Of a stretch of DNA of 64,000 bases, positions 47,151 to 56,014 are shown in pieces. How positions within the stretch are numbered: position 1 is the first letter of the stretch; each line of letters begins with the position of its first letter. The notes under the pieces are model-generated. The model did no database searches and was not told the origin of the DNA. It worked only from the letters and a program-made list of their open reading frames with translations. Made by a program: the position numbers and the translations under genes. This DNA comes from Kribbella aluminosa (GTDB taxonomy: Bacteria; Actinomycetota; Actinomycetes; Propionibacteriales; Kribbellaceae): the NCBI RefSeq assembly GCF_017876295.1, contig NZ_JAGINT010000001.1, positions 2,542,001 through 2,606,000 on the forward strand, in the 5' to 3' direction.

Positions 47151-48112
47151 TCTTGGAGGCGTCTGGCCGCTACAGATGCCGACGAAGTTCAGTCACTGTT
47201 CTTCGGTAATTAGAGTGGCCAGATCTCATGGCGGCGGACGGTGAGGAACGTCTGCGTGGTGGTCAAAGGGACGGCAGCGTCGCTCGCTGCCGACGCATGC
47301 GAGGCCCGCGGAACGGCACGCGTGACAAATCAGCCTCGGGCTAGTGCCGAGGACAGCGAGTCAGTACCCACCTCGGACCTCCACCCTGAGTCGAGAGCTC
47401 ACCGTTTTACTCACCGGAATGAACGCGAGGACTCGAGCCACTCCAATCAACGGTGGGTGCTCTCCAACGGAGAGTTAGCAGGTCAGCGGCAACTTTCGGC
47501 GACTGACGCGAACCAGTGAGAAGGCTGGCACAGTAAAGCGGGGATTAGAGTGTCAAGCCGGTCTGCGCGTGAGCCAGTTGCCTCCGGCGGCTGACGGAAG
47601 TGCGATGGCTGACGTCAGACCGAATGGGCGTGCGCTGTGCCCGGCTGCCTCCGCGACATGATCGGTTGCAGTGTGGCCGGCCACGGATCCCGGGTTCGCG
47701 CCCGAAACGACGTTCGGTGCTCTTGGCAGCGCCGGAATCCTCGAGCCTTTGCATCGGGGATCGAGTTTCGAGGCGGATCGGCCGTGGGTAGGCCGAGTGG
47801 CGTCCAGGGGCAAGGTGGCGCATCCGGCGGAGTGAGATGGAGTGGCATCATTTCAGGAATCGGATGTCGCGCCGTCGTACTCCGTCACTAGAGCGATTCG
47901 GCTGCATGCGTGGACGGATTCTCGCAACTGTCTCCGATTATCTGTGACTGCGCCGGCTAGCTTCGCCTGCTCCGTCACTGCTCCGTGGGCGGCTGACAAA
48001 CGTCCATCATCGGCGCGTGCTGATGCGAGGTGTAAGCGCAGGTCAGACTGCAGATTTGGCGGATCTTGCCGATGGGTGGCTGTCAGCACTCGCAAGATCC
48101 CTGACATGCCTG
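47151..48112. other. Gene-free stretch before the L,D-transpeptidase gene
   Basis: About 960 bases without a supportable gene, RNA or clear repeat. Short frames exist on both strands but none has a ribosome site plus a recognisable protein. Confidence 0.45.
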
Positions 48113-48880
48113 CTAGTACTCGCCGTAGATCTGGACCTTCGTGCCGATCGGGGTGTCCTCGAAGATCTGGTGGATCTCCGGGCGCAGGACGCGGACGCAG
48201 CGGTGGCTGGCGGGGTACGGCTTGACGAGGGAGTTGACCCGGGAGCCGTGCAGCGCGATGCCGGGCCGGTCCTTCAGGAAGTACAGCGAGTCGTACATGT
48301 ACGCGTCCGGGTACAGGCTGCTCTCATGCGCCCCGGCCCACTTGCGCCACACCGCGCCGGTGCGGTTCGGCGTCTCGTACCCAGGACCGCCGGTGGAGAT
48401 CCAGACGATCCGCTTGTAGGTCTTCCCAACGATTTGGTACAGGATCTGGCAGGTCTTGTCGACGTAGATCCCGGGCTCGCGGGTCGGTGCCGGGCGGCTG
48501 GTCGCGTTCAGGACGGAGTACGCGTCGTCCAGCGTCAGGCCGTGGCGGTTGACCGGCATCCCGTGGGTCTCGCGCCACGCGCACAGCGCCTGCTTGGCGC
48601 GGGGGGTGATGTCGCCGTCGATGTCGCCGACCGGATACCCGAGCTTGTCGAGCTGCTGTTCGACCCGGAGTGCGTAGTACTCGGGCTTCTGCTTCACCTT
48701 GGGCTTCGGTTGCACCGTGGGCTTCACGGTCGGCGTGACCGTCGGCCGCGGAGTACTGCTGCTGCTCCTGGACGCCTTCGTCGGCGAGGGTGCCGTCTCA
48801 CTCGCGGCGACGTCTGCGCAGCCGGCCAGGACGAACGACAGGACGACGGCAGCGGCGACCAGACCACGGCGACGAGACAC
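48113..48880 (-). CDS. L,D-transpeptidase lipoprotein with peptidoglycan-binding domain
   Basis: 255 residues from GTG 48880 behind AGGAGAGGGGAATCC. It has a lipoprotein signal (MSRRRGLVAAAVVLSFVLAGC), a Ser/Thr/Pro/Lys-rich linker, and a peptidoglycan-binding helix set (VEQQLDKLGYPVGDIDGDITPRAKQALCAWRE). The YkuD catalytic domain ends ALHGSRVNSL...SHRCVRV. The catalytic Cys is in SHRCVR, where an Arg replaces the Gly of the classic SHGC. It should cross-link peptidoglycan outside the membrane. Confidence 0.9.
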   Translation of the reverse strand: MSRRRGLVAAAVVLSFVLAGCADVAASETAPSPTKASRSSSSTPRPTVTPTVKPTVQPKPKVKQKPEYYALRVEQQLDKLGYPVGDIDGDITPRAKQALCAWRETHGMPVNRHGLTLDDAYSVLNATSRPAPTREPGIYVDKTCQILYQIVGKTYKRIVWISTGGPGYETPNRTGAVWRKWAGAHESSLYPDAYMYDSLYFLKDRPGIALHGSRVNSLVKPYPASHRCVRVLRPEIHQIFEDTPIGTKVQIYGEY

Positions 48881-48981
48881 GGATTCCCCTCTCCTCAGCA
48901 TTTTTCAGCGTCGCAGAACCACGCCCGGTAAGCGTGCAACGACCCGCCGAGACTAATCCGCAATGGTTCCTTCGCCGGGCT

Positions 48982-49524
48982 TTAACGTGTTCCCGTCACC
49001 GAACCGTTGCCGAGTTCCGGCTCCGGGTCGTCGCGCAACCGGCTGTACAGGTACCCGTCGCGGAGCTTCCCCGCGCGGAACTCGCACCCGCGGATCACGC
49101 CTTCGAGCCGGAAACCCGCCTTTTCCAAGGACTTCTGCTCGGCAATGTTCTCCGGATGCGTCGCGGCCTGGATGCGTTGCACCGGCGTGTGCTCGAACAG
49201 GTACGCCGTCAGCGTCGCCTGGGCCCGCCACCCGATCCCACGCCCGCGGTACTCCGGCAGCAGCGCGATCCCGATCTCCCAGTACGGCGTACGCCCGTCG
49301 AACGACCCCGAATGCCAGCTGACGAACCCCGCCGTCTCCGAGCCCGTGCGTACCGTCAATCGCCCGTCCTCCTTGCCGAGGAACCCGTCCTCGGCGAACC
49401 GGCGTACCGGCGATTGCGGGTCCCGGTACCCGTTCCAGTCCAGCCCGATCAGCCCCGGCTCGACCGCGAACCGCTGGAACAGGGGCAGATCGTCCTCCAC
49501 GACGGGCCGCAGCGTGACATCCAT
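48982..49524 (-). CDS. GNAT-family N-acetyltransferase (RimJ/RimL-like)
   Basis: 180 residues. The acetyl-CoA loop is IALLPEYRGRGIGWRAQATLTAYLF, followed by the RimL-type strand and helix (VQRIQAATHPENIAEQKSLEKAGFRLEGVIRG). It opens VTLRPVVEDDLPLFQRF, the usual RimJ/RimL start. The target is unknown. It is divergent from the truncated phosphotransferase 18 bases away. Confidence 0.9.
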   Translation of the reverse strand: MDVTLRPVVEDDLPLFQRFAVEPGLIGLDWNGYRDPQSPVRRFAEDGFLGKEDGRLTVRTGSETAGFVSWHSGSFDGRTPYWEIGIALLPEYRGRGIGWRAQATLTAYLFEHTPVQRIQAATHPENIAEQKSLEKAGFRLEGVIRGCEFRAGKLRDGYLYSRLRDDPEPELGNGSVTGTR

Positions 49525-49542
49525 ACCTGTCAGACTAGGCGG

Positions 49543-50052
49543 GTGAGGTGGCTCGACGAGTACTCGCCCGCGGCGATCGCCGACCTCGTACGGCAGGTGA
49601 CGCCGGAGCTGAGCGACCTCCCGATCGTCACTCGCGAACTCGTGAACAAGGACGAGCCCGTGTGGTGGTCCTCGAGCGCCGTCGTCGGCGGGCGCTATGT
49701 CGCCAAGTTCGCCTGGTCACGCCCCGCGGCGCTCCGGCTCGCGCACGAGGTCGCCGTACTCGACGCGCTGTCCCGCGAACCCGCGGTCCCGTACCTGCCG
49801 AAGGTCGTTGCGAGCAGCACCGACCCGCTCCTGCTGGTGACCGAACTCGTGCCCGGTACGTCGCTGTTCGAGGTCGTCGACGCGATCGACCGAAACCAGG
49901 CAGGCCGCCAACTCGCGCACTTCGGGACGGCAGGCCGCGCCGAGCCGGAGTACGACCTCCGTGCATTCCCCGGAACAGGCCCGGCCGACCACCGCACCCC
50001 ACCGGACTGGATCGACGACCTCGCCGCCCGCTTCACCGCACTGAATCTCTAG
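49543..50052 (+). pseudogene. Internally deleted phosphotransferase (APH-type)
   Basis: 169 residues where the family has about 260-300. The N-lobe is complete (VGGRYVAKFAWSRPAALRLAHEVAVLDAL... LLLVTELVPGTSLFEVVDAI). After DRNQAGRQLA it jumps directly to a segment that normally follows the DFG-like motif (FGTAGRAEPEYDLRAFPGTGP). The catalytic H-G-D-x-x-x-x-N loop is missing, so kinase activity is impossible. It remains one open frame, implying an in-frame deletion of about 80-100 codons. Start GTG 49543. Confidence 0.7.
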
Positions 50053-50465
50053 AGCCCGAGGTCGCGGAGGAACTCCGGCTTGTACGCCTGCAGTACGACG
50101 TACCGCGGATCCGGAACCTCCATCCCCGCGTTCTTCGCCGCATCCCCGGCCGCGTCGTGCGGCCCGACCGGCACACTCGGGTCCGTCCAGTCCTGCTCGG
50201 CGGCGTTCCAGTACGTGATGGTGGACGTCGCCTCCAGCCGCTCGCCCGCCACCAGCTCCTTCGCGGCCCGCTCCGCCTCCTGCGCATCCTCGAGCGAATG
50301 CGTGTACATCAGCATCCGGTCCCCGTCCCGGGTCACCGTCACCTGCGCCCCGAGCCGCTTCCGCGCATCATCATCCAGATCCAACGCCCGCAACCGCTCC
50401 CAGAACGTGAGCCTGTGCCCCTCGTCCCCCAACACAACCTCAACCCGAAACTCCTCATCCGCCAT
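50049..50465 (-). CDS. Conserved hypothetical protein
   Basis: 138 residues from ATG 50465. It opens ADEEFRVEVVLGDEGHRLTFWERLRALDLDDDARKRLG and has a later TSTITYWNAAEQDWTDPSVP. No catalytic motif, signal or membrane segment is seen; it looks like a small soluble alpha/beta protein. It overlaps the end of the opposing phosphotransferase remnant by four bases and the end of the SEC-C gene by 11. Confidence 0.7.
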   Translation of the reverse strand: MADEEFRVEVVLGDEGHRLTFWERLRALDLDDDARKRLGAQVTVTRDGDRMLMYTHSLEDAQEAERAAKELVAGERLEATSTITYWNAAEQDWTDPSVPVGPHDAAGDAAKNAGMEVPDPRYVVLQAYKPEFLRDLGL

Positions 50466-51363
50466 GAGCGCCACCATACCTATTGAGCTGCGGACCAGCA
50501 GGCATCGGCTCGGCCGCAGGTAGCGGTCCACCACAGCATTTCTTGTACTTCACGCCCGATCCGCACCAGCACGGCTGATTACGCGGTGGTGGCCACTGCA
50601 CACGTCGGCCGTCGGGCAGGTCGTCATGCTTGATCCTGACGTCACGCAGGCAGTCCAACAGACCGTTGTACGTCCACGTGGCGATCGTTGCCCGCGCTCC
50701 GTGAGCGCGCAGCTCCGCCTCGACCATGCGGCAGTAGCGGTCGGCGCTCCCGCCGATGAAGTACGTGCGCCACCGCACGGAGTCATCGAACTCGCTCAGG
50801 TCCCAGGCCTCGATTCGGCCGGCACAGACCTTTGGCAGGCGCAGGAGCTCGTGCAGGTCGGCCTCTCGGTCCAACGCTTCGTCATCTCCCTGCTCCCCGA
50901 GCAGATCGATGCCGTCCAGCGGTAGCCCCAATTTCCATTTCACCCGTCGCCTCCCGCTCACCAGATCCCGGACCCGGTACGTGCTGGTGACATCGTCCGC
51001 GGTCATTTCACCGGCCGCGATCTCGTACCAGAACAGAGCCTCGTCCAGCTCACCGCGCCGCTCCAGCATCTCGGCCGCAAAGCACCACGCGGAGTTGTAG
51101 ATCCGTCCATTGGTCATGACGGCGTCGAGCTCGCTCCGTGCCTCACTTTCCCTGCCCGCTTCGAACAGGAAATCGGCATGGTCGACCCTGGCGTTGTCGC
51201 CTGCTGTGCCTCCTTCACTGATCAGCTGCTGCCAAATTGCCACCGCCCGCTCGGGCCGTCCCATACTTGCGTGCTCGTTTGCGATGATGAGCAAGGCGAA
51301 GGCTCGGCCAAGTTTGGTGTCCATCCAGTGGTTGCGGAGCTCGTCCGCCAAGGGATCGTCCAT
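50455..51363 (-). CDS. SEC-C motif protein with tetratricopeptide-like region
   Basis: 302 residues from ATG 51363. The first 150 residues form helical pairs like TPR repeats (AFALLIIANEHASMGRPERAVAIWQQLI; VDHADFLFEAGRESEARSELDAVM). Near the C-terminus is a zinc-binding SEC-C motif (PCWCGSGVKYKKCC). SEC-C domains bind Zn and often ribosomes or SecB; the role here is unknown. The start has only a weak ribosome site. Confidence 0.8.
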   Translation of the reverse strand: MDDPLADELRNHWMDTKLGRAFALLIIANEHASMGRPERAVAIWQQLISEGGTAGDNARVDHADFLFEAGRESEARSELDAVMTNGRIYNSAWCFAAEMLERRGELDEALFWYEIAAGEMTADDVTSTYRVRDLVSGRRRVKWKLGLPLDGIDLLGEQGDDEALDREADLHELLRLPKVCAGRIEAWDLSEFDDSVRWRTYFIGGSADRYCRMVEAELRAHGARATIATWTYNGLLDCLRDVRIKHDDLPDGRRVQWPPPRNQPCWCGSGVKYKKCCGGPLPAAEPMPAGPQLNRYGGAHGG

Positions 51364-51568
51364 GCCAGGGAAAGTATTCGGATGGTCACCCCGCGACCCG
51401 GCGGATTTGGAACCTGTGGATATCCCTGCCCGACCCGGTGCGTCACCACAACCGGACCCCTCACACTGACCAACGTCGCCACCGCCGGTCACATCGGCAC
51501 AGCTGAGCGGGCGCGCGGACCTTCTGCCTCGGTTTGCTGAGTGGTGGACGTCCGCCCTGGCGACGGAT

Positions 51569-51662
51569 GCGGACCGCCAGGCCATCACAAGTGCGCCGGC
51601 GGCGCCGCTGTCAGGCGGCGGAGGTCGTCCGTGCGTGCAGATGTGATGGCCTGGCGGTCCGC
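51569..51662. repeat. 20-base perfect inverted repeat with 54-base loop
   Basis: 51569-51588 (GCGGACCGCCAGGCCATCAC) is the exact reverse complement of 51643-51662. It lies in the divergent gap between the SEC-C gene and the LysR gene. It is too long for an ordinary operator and has no T-tract. It could be a small transposon-like relic, a structured RNA or a cruciform. Confidence 0.6.
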
Positions 51663-51738
51663 GTCGGCGGATCGGTGTCCGGCGCCAACATTCGGGGTCG
51701 CAGAATCGGTGGGGTTCGATCGACTACAGTTCTTAGTT

Positions 51739-52626
51739 ATGGAGCTGAGGCATTTGGAGCACTTCGTGGCGGTGGCGGAGCAGAAGCACTTCACGCGGGC
51801 TGCTGAGGCGATGTCGATCTCGCAGTCGGGGCTGTCGGCCTCGATCCGGGCGTTGGAGCGGGAGTTGCGGGCCTCGTTGTTCGTGCGGAACACGCGGAGC
51901 GTCGAGCTCACCGAGGCGGGGCGAGCCCTGCTCTGTGAGGGGCGCCGTGCGCTGGCCGCCGCCGAGGCCGCGAAGGATGCGGTCGCCGCGGTGCAGGGGC
52001 TGCTGCGTGGTCACCTCACGGTCGGGCTGGAGCAGTGCCTCGGGATGGTCGACGTACCTGCGCTGCTCGCGAAGTTCCGGTCGGCGTACCCGGGGGTCGA
52101 GATCGAGGTCCGGCAGGCCGGCTCCACCCCGATGCTCGACGAACTCGCCTCCGGCCGCCTCGACGTCGCGTTCGTCGCGACCGCCGGCGACCCGGTCGAC
52201 GGGCTCGACCTGCGGCCGCTGTCTCGCGAGTCCATGGTGCTGGTCTGCGCTCCTGACCACCGCCTTGCGAAGGCGTCCGGCGTCACGCTCGACGACCTGG
52301 CGGGGGAGTCGTTCGTCGACTTCGACCCGACCTGGGGTGCCCGGGCGATCTCCGACCGCGCGTTCGCCACGGCGGGCGTCGCGCATCCGGTGACGATCGA
52401 GGTGAACGACGTACACACCCTCCTCGCCCTGGTCGCCCACGACCTCGGCGTGGCCCTTGTCCCCGAACGCATCGCCGCCAAACGAGGCGATCACATCACG
52501 GTCAGCCTGGCCCCTGGCACCGCCTCCGACTGGCAGGTCTCGGTCGCCGTCCCCACCGGCCCCGCCGCCTCCCTCGCCGCCGACGCCCTGATCGGTATGC
52601 TCCCGACCACGGCGGTCCACGCCTAG
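51739..52626 (+). CDS. LysR-family transcriptional regulator
   Basis: 295 residues from ATG 51739. The N-terminal helix-turn-helix is LRHLEHFVAVAEQKHFTRAAEAMSISQSGLSASIRALERELRA. The effector domain begins GHLTVGLEQCLGMVDVPALLAKF and is complete. No functionally linked gene is adjacent, so its target is unclear. Confidence 0.92.
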   Translation: MELRHLEHFVAVAEQKHFTRAAEAMSISQSGLSASIRALERELRASLFVRNTRSVELTEAGRALLCEGRRALAAAEAAKDAVAAVQGLLRGHLTVGLEQCLGMVDVPALLAKFRSAYPGVEIEVRQAGSTPMLDELASGRLDVAFVATAGDPVDGLDLRPLSRESMVLVCAPDHRLAKASGVTLDDLAGESFVDFDPTWGARAISDRAFATAGVAHPVTIEVNDVHTLLALVAHDLGVALVPERIAAKRGDHITVSLAPGTASDWQVSVAVPTGPAASLAADALIGMLPTTAVHA

Positions 52627-52924
52627 GCGTACTGCAGGTTCGCGATCCGCCCGGCGGCATGGCACGCGTTCACGAGCCCGTCGAGATCCCGCCGGTTGAC
52701 CGCGTCGATGTGCGCTCGCGCTGCGGGCAGCACGTCAGCCGCCGTACGAGGCGCACTTGATTCGGAAGCGGTAGCTACCGGGCTCACTTCTGCCCGTCCG
52801 AGGCGGAGTACCCGGGCTCGCTTCACTCGGATGCCGCGGTACGACCGGGCGCCGTCGTACCCGGATCAGGTCCGCTGCAGCCGATCACGATGAGCCCGGC
52901 CGCGGCGGTGGCGAGTACCTTCAT
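52623..52924 (-). pseudogene. Possible small lipoprotein, frame-disrupted
   Basis: From ATG 52924 the frame gives MKVLATAAAGLIVIGC, a lipoprotein signal with lipobox V-I-G-C, then a Pro/Thr linker and a stop at 52823. A second frame from GTG 52826 continues to 52623 and ends in a helical stretch (AARAHIDAVNRRDLDGLVNAC). The two halves look like one gene split by a shift near 52826. The ATG overlaps the stop of the aldo/keto reductase (ATGA). Evidence is thin. Confidence 0.35.
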
Positions 52925-53916
52925 CGCTCGTCCCGGAGCAGCGTGCCGCCGACCGGCATCAGTCGGCCGAGGACGGCGTCGATCCGCTCGAGCGTGTCCG
53001 GGTGCAGCGTGATGCCGGCCGCCGCCAGGTTCTCGACGATGTGCGCCGGCGTACGACTGCCCGGGATCGGTACGACCCCAGGATCCTGGTGCAGCAACCA
53101 GGCGAGTGCGAGCTGGCTCCGCGTGATTCCGAGGTCGGCCGCCAGCGCCTGGAGAGCGGCGTACGACGCGTTGTTGGCCTTCAGGCTCTCGGGATCGAAT
53201 CGCGGCGCGTTGTTCCGGAAGTCGTCCTCGCCGAGCGTCTCGACAGTGCCGGTCAGGAAGCCGGCGCCGAGCGGACTCCACGGTACGACGCCAACCCCGA
53301 GCTCCCGGGCCACGTCCAGCAGCTCCGGATCGATCGGCCGCCACATCGACCACTCGGTCTGGACGGCGGCAACGGGATGTACGGCGTACGCCCGGCGCAG
53401 CTCGTCCGGCGTCACGTTCGACACGCCCAGGTACCGGACCTTGCCGTCGGCAACCAGCTCGGCCATCGCGCCAACGGTGTCCTCGATCGGCACCTGTGGA
53501 TCGGGGAAGTGCAGGTAGTACAGGTCGATCACGTCGATGCCGAGGTTCGCCAGACTCCTGTCGGCGTACCCGCGGATGTACTTCGGCTCCGCGTTCACCA
53601 GCAACTGTTCGAACGCGAAACCCACCTCCAGCGGATGCGGCTGCGCGCCGTCGAGAAGTTTGAGGCCGAACTTGGTGGCCACCGTCACCTGATCGCGGCG
53701 GCCACGAATGACGCGTCCAACCACCTTCTCGTTGTGACCGTCCTCGCCGTACGCGTCACTGGTGTCGATGAACGTTGCGCCGGCTCCGATCGCCGCGTCG
53801 AGTGCCGCCACCGCGCGGTCGTCGTCGATCTCGCCGTACATGCCGGGGGAGAGCACCATGGCGCCGAACCCGATCGCCGGTACGTCGAGACCACCGAGGT
53901 TGCGTGTGCTTGTCAT
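52921..53916 (-). CDS. Aldo/keto reductase
   Basis: 331 residues. Catalytic-tetrad regions are visible: FIDTSDAYGEDGHNEKVVG (Asp, Tyr), TVATKFGLK (Lys) and DLYYLHFPDP (His). The NADP-binding C-terminus is IPGSRTPAHIVENLAA. It should reduce aldehydes or ketones. It is divergent from a LysR gene across a perfect palindrome, the usual layout of a regulator and its target. Confidence 0.93.
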   Translation of the reverse strand: MTSTRNLGGLDVPAIGFGAMVLSPGMYGEIDDDRAVAALDAAIGAGATFIDTSDAYGEDGHNEKVVGRVIRGRRDQVTVATKFGLKLLDGAQPHPLEVGFAFEQLLVNAEPKYIRGYADRSLANLGIDVIDLYYLHFPDPQVPIEDTVGAMAELVADGKVRYLGVSNVTPDELRRAYAVHPVAAVQTEWSMWRPIDPELLDVARELGVGVVPWSPLGAGFLTGTVETLGEDDFRNNAPRFDPESLKANNASYAALQALAADLGITRSQLALAWLLHQDPGVVPIPGSRTPAHIVENLAAAGITLHPDTLERIDAVLGRLMPVGGTLLRDER

Positions 53917-53964
53917 GAGTCCAGCGTCGGACCGGCACCGCCGTGCGGTCCAAGACCTGTTGAT

Positions 53965-53979
53965 ATAACCATTGGTTAT
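53965..53979. promoter_or_regulatory. LysR-type palindrome ATAACCA-T-TGGTTAT over the LysR start
   Basis: A perfect 7-base-arm dyad containing a T-N11-A LysR box. It covers the first two bases of the LysR start codon (ATG 53978), so bound protein would block its own gene, and it is 49 bases from the divergent aldo/keto reductase start. Confidence 0.7.
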
Positions 53980-54847
53980 GGATGCGCACCTGCGCGAGCT
54001 CCGCTACTTCGTTGCGACTGCCGAGGAATCGACCGTGACCGCCGCGGCTGCGCGTCTGTTCGTCTCGCAGCCCGCCTTGTCCAAGCAACTCCGAGCCCTC
54101 GAACGCAGGCTCGGCTTCGACCTGTTCGAACGTCAGTCCCGCGGTCTTGTGCTGACGCGACAGGGGAGTGCGATGCTGCCCGTCGTGCGGGAGCTGCTGG
54201 CAGCCTGGGATCGCGGGTACGCCGACGTCCGCGCGCTCACGCAACCCCACACGCTCGTCGTCGGCATGCAAACCGCCGTCGGCCGCGCCCTCCAGGGTCC
54301 AGCCGTGGCACGCTTCCGTTCCCGTTTTCCAGGCTGGACGGTCTCATTGCGCCTGGTCGGCTGGGACGACCCGACGGCCGGTCTGGCCGACGGCACCAGC
54401 GATGTCGCCTTCGTCTGGCTCCCGGTTCCGCTGGACGACATCGCCACCCGCGTGCTGGTCCGTGAGCCGCGTTGGGCCGCGCTCCCCGCCGAACACCCCC
54501 TCGCCGCCCAGGCGGAGATCTCCTTCGCCGACCTCGCCGACGAAGCGTTCGTCGCGCTGCCCGTTGCCGCCGGGCCGCTGCGCGACTTCTGGCTCGGCGT
54601 CGACGCCCGTCCGACGCCGCGCCTGATAGCCGCCGAAGCCACCGCGGCCGACGAGGTACTCGAGCTGGTCAGCGCCGGCGTCGGCATCGCGTTGATCGCG
54701 GAAGGCAACGCCCGCCTCTACCAACGCCCCGGCCTGACCTTCCGTCCAGTCCCGGACCTCGAACCCGCCGAACTCGCCGTGGCCTGGCGCCGCGACGATT
54801 CCCGCGACGCCATCCACGTCCTCGTCGACTCGATCGACCCGGCCTGA
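53978..54847 (+). CDS. LysR-family transcriptional regulator
   Basis: 289 residues from ATG 53978. The helix-turn-helix is LRELRYFVATAEESTVTAAAARLFVSQPALSKQLRALERRLG; the effector domain starts HTLVVGMQTAVGRALQGPAVARF. It is divergent from the aldo/keto reductase, with the shared operator on its own start codon. Autorepression and control of the reductase are likely. Confidence 0.93.
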   Translation: MDAHLRELRYFVATAEESTVTAAAARLFVSQPALSKQLRALERRLGFDLFERQSRGLVLTRQGSAMLPVVRELLAAWDRGYADVRALTQPHTLVVGMQTAVGRALQGPAVARFRSRFPGWTVSLRLVGWDDPTAGLADGTSDVAFVWLPVPLDDIATRVLVREPRWAALPAEHPLAAQAEISFADLADEAFVALPVAAGPLRDFWLGVDARPTPRLIAAEATAADEVLELVSAGVGIALIAEGNARLYQRPGLTFRPVPDLEPAELAVAWRRDDSRDAIHVLVDSIDPA

Positions 54848-54872
54848 CCTGCCGGCCCACATCGACGTACTG

Positions 54873-55847
54873 CTACCAGGCGTAGTCCTCCGGGGCGGTC
54901 TTGTACCCCGGGAAGATCTCGTCCAGCCGAGTCAGCGACTTCTCGTCGAGCTTGATGTCGACCGCGCGTACGGCGGACTCCAGCTGCTCCATCGTCCGCG
55001 GCCCGACGATCGGCCCGGTCACCGCCGGCTGGTGCAGCAGCCACGCCAGCGCCAGCTCACCCGGCTCGTGCCCGAGCTCGTCCGCGAACGCCTCGTACTC
55101 CTCGATCTGCGGCCGAAGCTTCTCGAGCGTCTCCTTGGCCCGGCCCTCGAGCCGACGTACGCCCTCGTTCTCCTTGCGGATCACGCCGCCGAGCAGTCCA
55201 CCGTGCAGCGGCGACCACGGGATCACGCCCAGCCCGTACGCCTGGGCCGCCGGCAGCAGCTCACGCTCGACATCACGCTGGATCAGGTTGTACAGCGACT
55301 GCTCGCTGACCAGACCGTTGTAGTTCCGCTTCGCAGCCACCTCCTGCGCCTGCGCGATGTGCCAACCTGCGAAGTTGCTGGACCCGGCGTACAGCACCTT
55401 TCCCTGCTGTACGGCGACCTCCATCGCCTGCCAGATCTCCTCCCACGGCGTGTTCCGGTCGACGTGGTGGAACTGGTACAGGTCCACGTAGTCCGTCTGC
55501 AACCGCTTCAACGAGGCGTCGAGCGCGCGGCGGATGTTCAGCGCGGACAGCCGACTCGTGTTCGGCCAGTCCTGCCCCATGTCGCCGTACACCTTGGTCG
55601 CGAGCACCGTCTTCTCCCGGTTCTTCGCGTCCTTGGCGAACCACTCCCCGATGATCTCCTCGGTCCGCCCGGGGTGGATCGACCGCCCGTACCCGTTCGC
55701 CGTATCGAAGAAGTTGATCCCCACCTCATGCGCCCGCTCCATGATCGCGTGCGCGTCCCCCACCTCGGTAAGGGGCCCAAAGTTCATAGTCCCCAAAACG
55801 ATCCGACTAACCTGCAGTCCCGTCCGCCCAAGCTGAGTAAATTCCAT
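54873..55847 (-). CDS. Aldo/keto reductase (YghZ/Kv-beta-like)
   Basis: 324 residues from ATG 55847 behind GGAGGGTGGAGTAC. It shows MEFTQLGRTGLQVSRIVLGTMNFG, FFDTANGYG, VLATKVYGD and DLYQFHHVDRNTPWEE with the catalytic His, and NADP-binding IVGPRTMEQLESAVRAV. A different subgroup from the reductase at 52921. The 3' end lies 25 bases from the end of the LysR gene, convergent. Confidence 0.93.
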   Translation of the reverse strand: MEFTQLGRTGLQVSRIVLGTMNFGPLTEVGDAHAIMERAHEVGINFFDTANGYGRSIHPGRTEEIIGEWFAKDAKNREKTVLATKVYGDMGQDWPNTSRLSALNIRRALDASLKRLQTDYVDLYQFHHVDRNTPWEEIWQAMEVAVQQGKVLYAGSSNFAGWHIAQAQEVAAKRNYNGLVSEQSLYNLIQRDVERELLPAAQAYGLGVIPWSPLHGGLLGGVIRKENEGVRRLEGRAKETLEKLRPQIEEYEAFADELGHEPGELALAWLLHQPAVTGPIVGPRTMEQLESAVRAVDIKLDEKSLTRLDEIFPGYKTAPEDYAW

Positions 55848-56014
55848 GTACTCCACCCTCCCTCGCCCCCACCCAGACTTCCAACAGAAGAATCTGCACA
55901 GTCCCATCACCGCATGTTCTGAGTCGCGAGGTGGTAGCCGCCACGTGGTGCGACGCGCGGCGACCGTCTGCGTGTACCAGGAGATGCTCGCCAGACCAGC
56001 TCTCCGGGCCTGAT

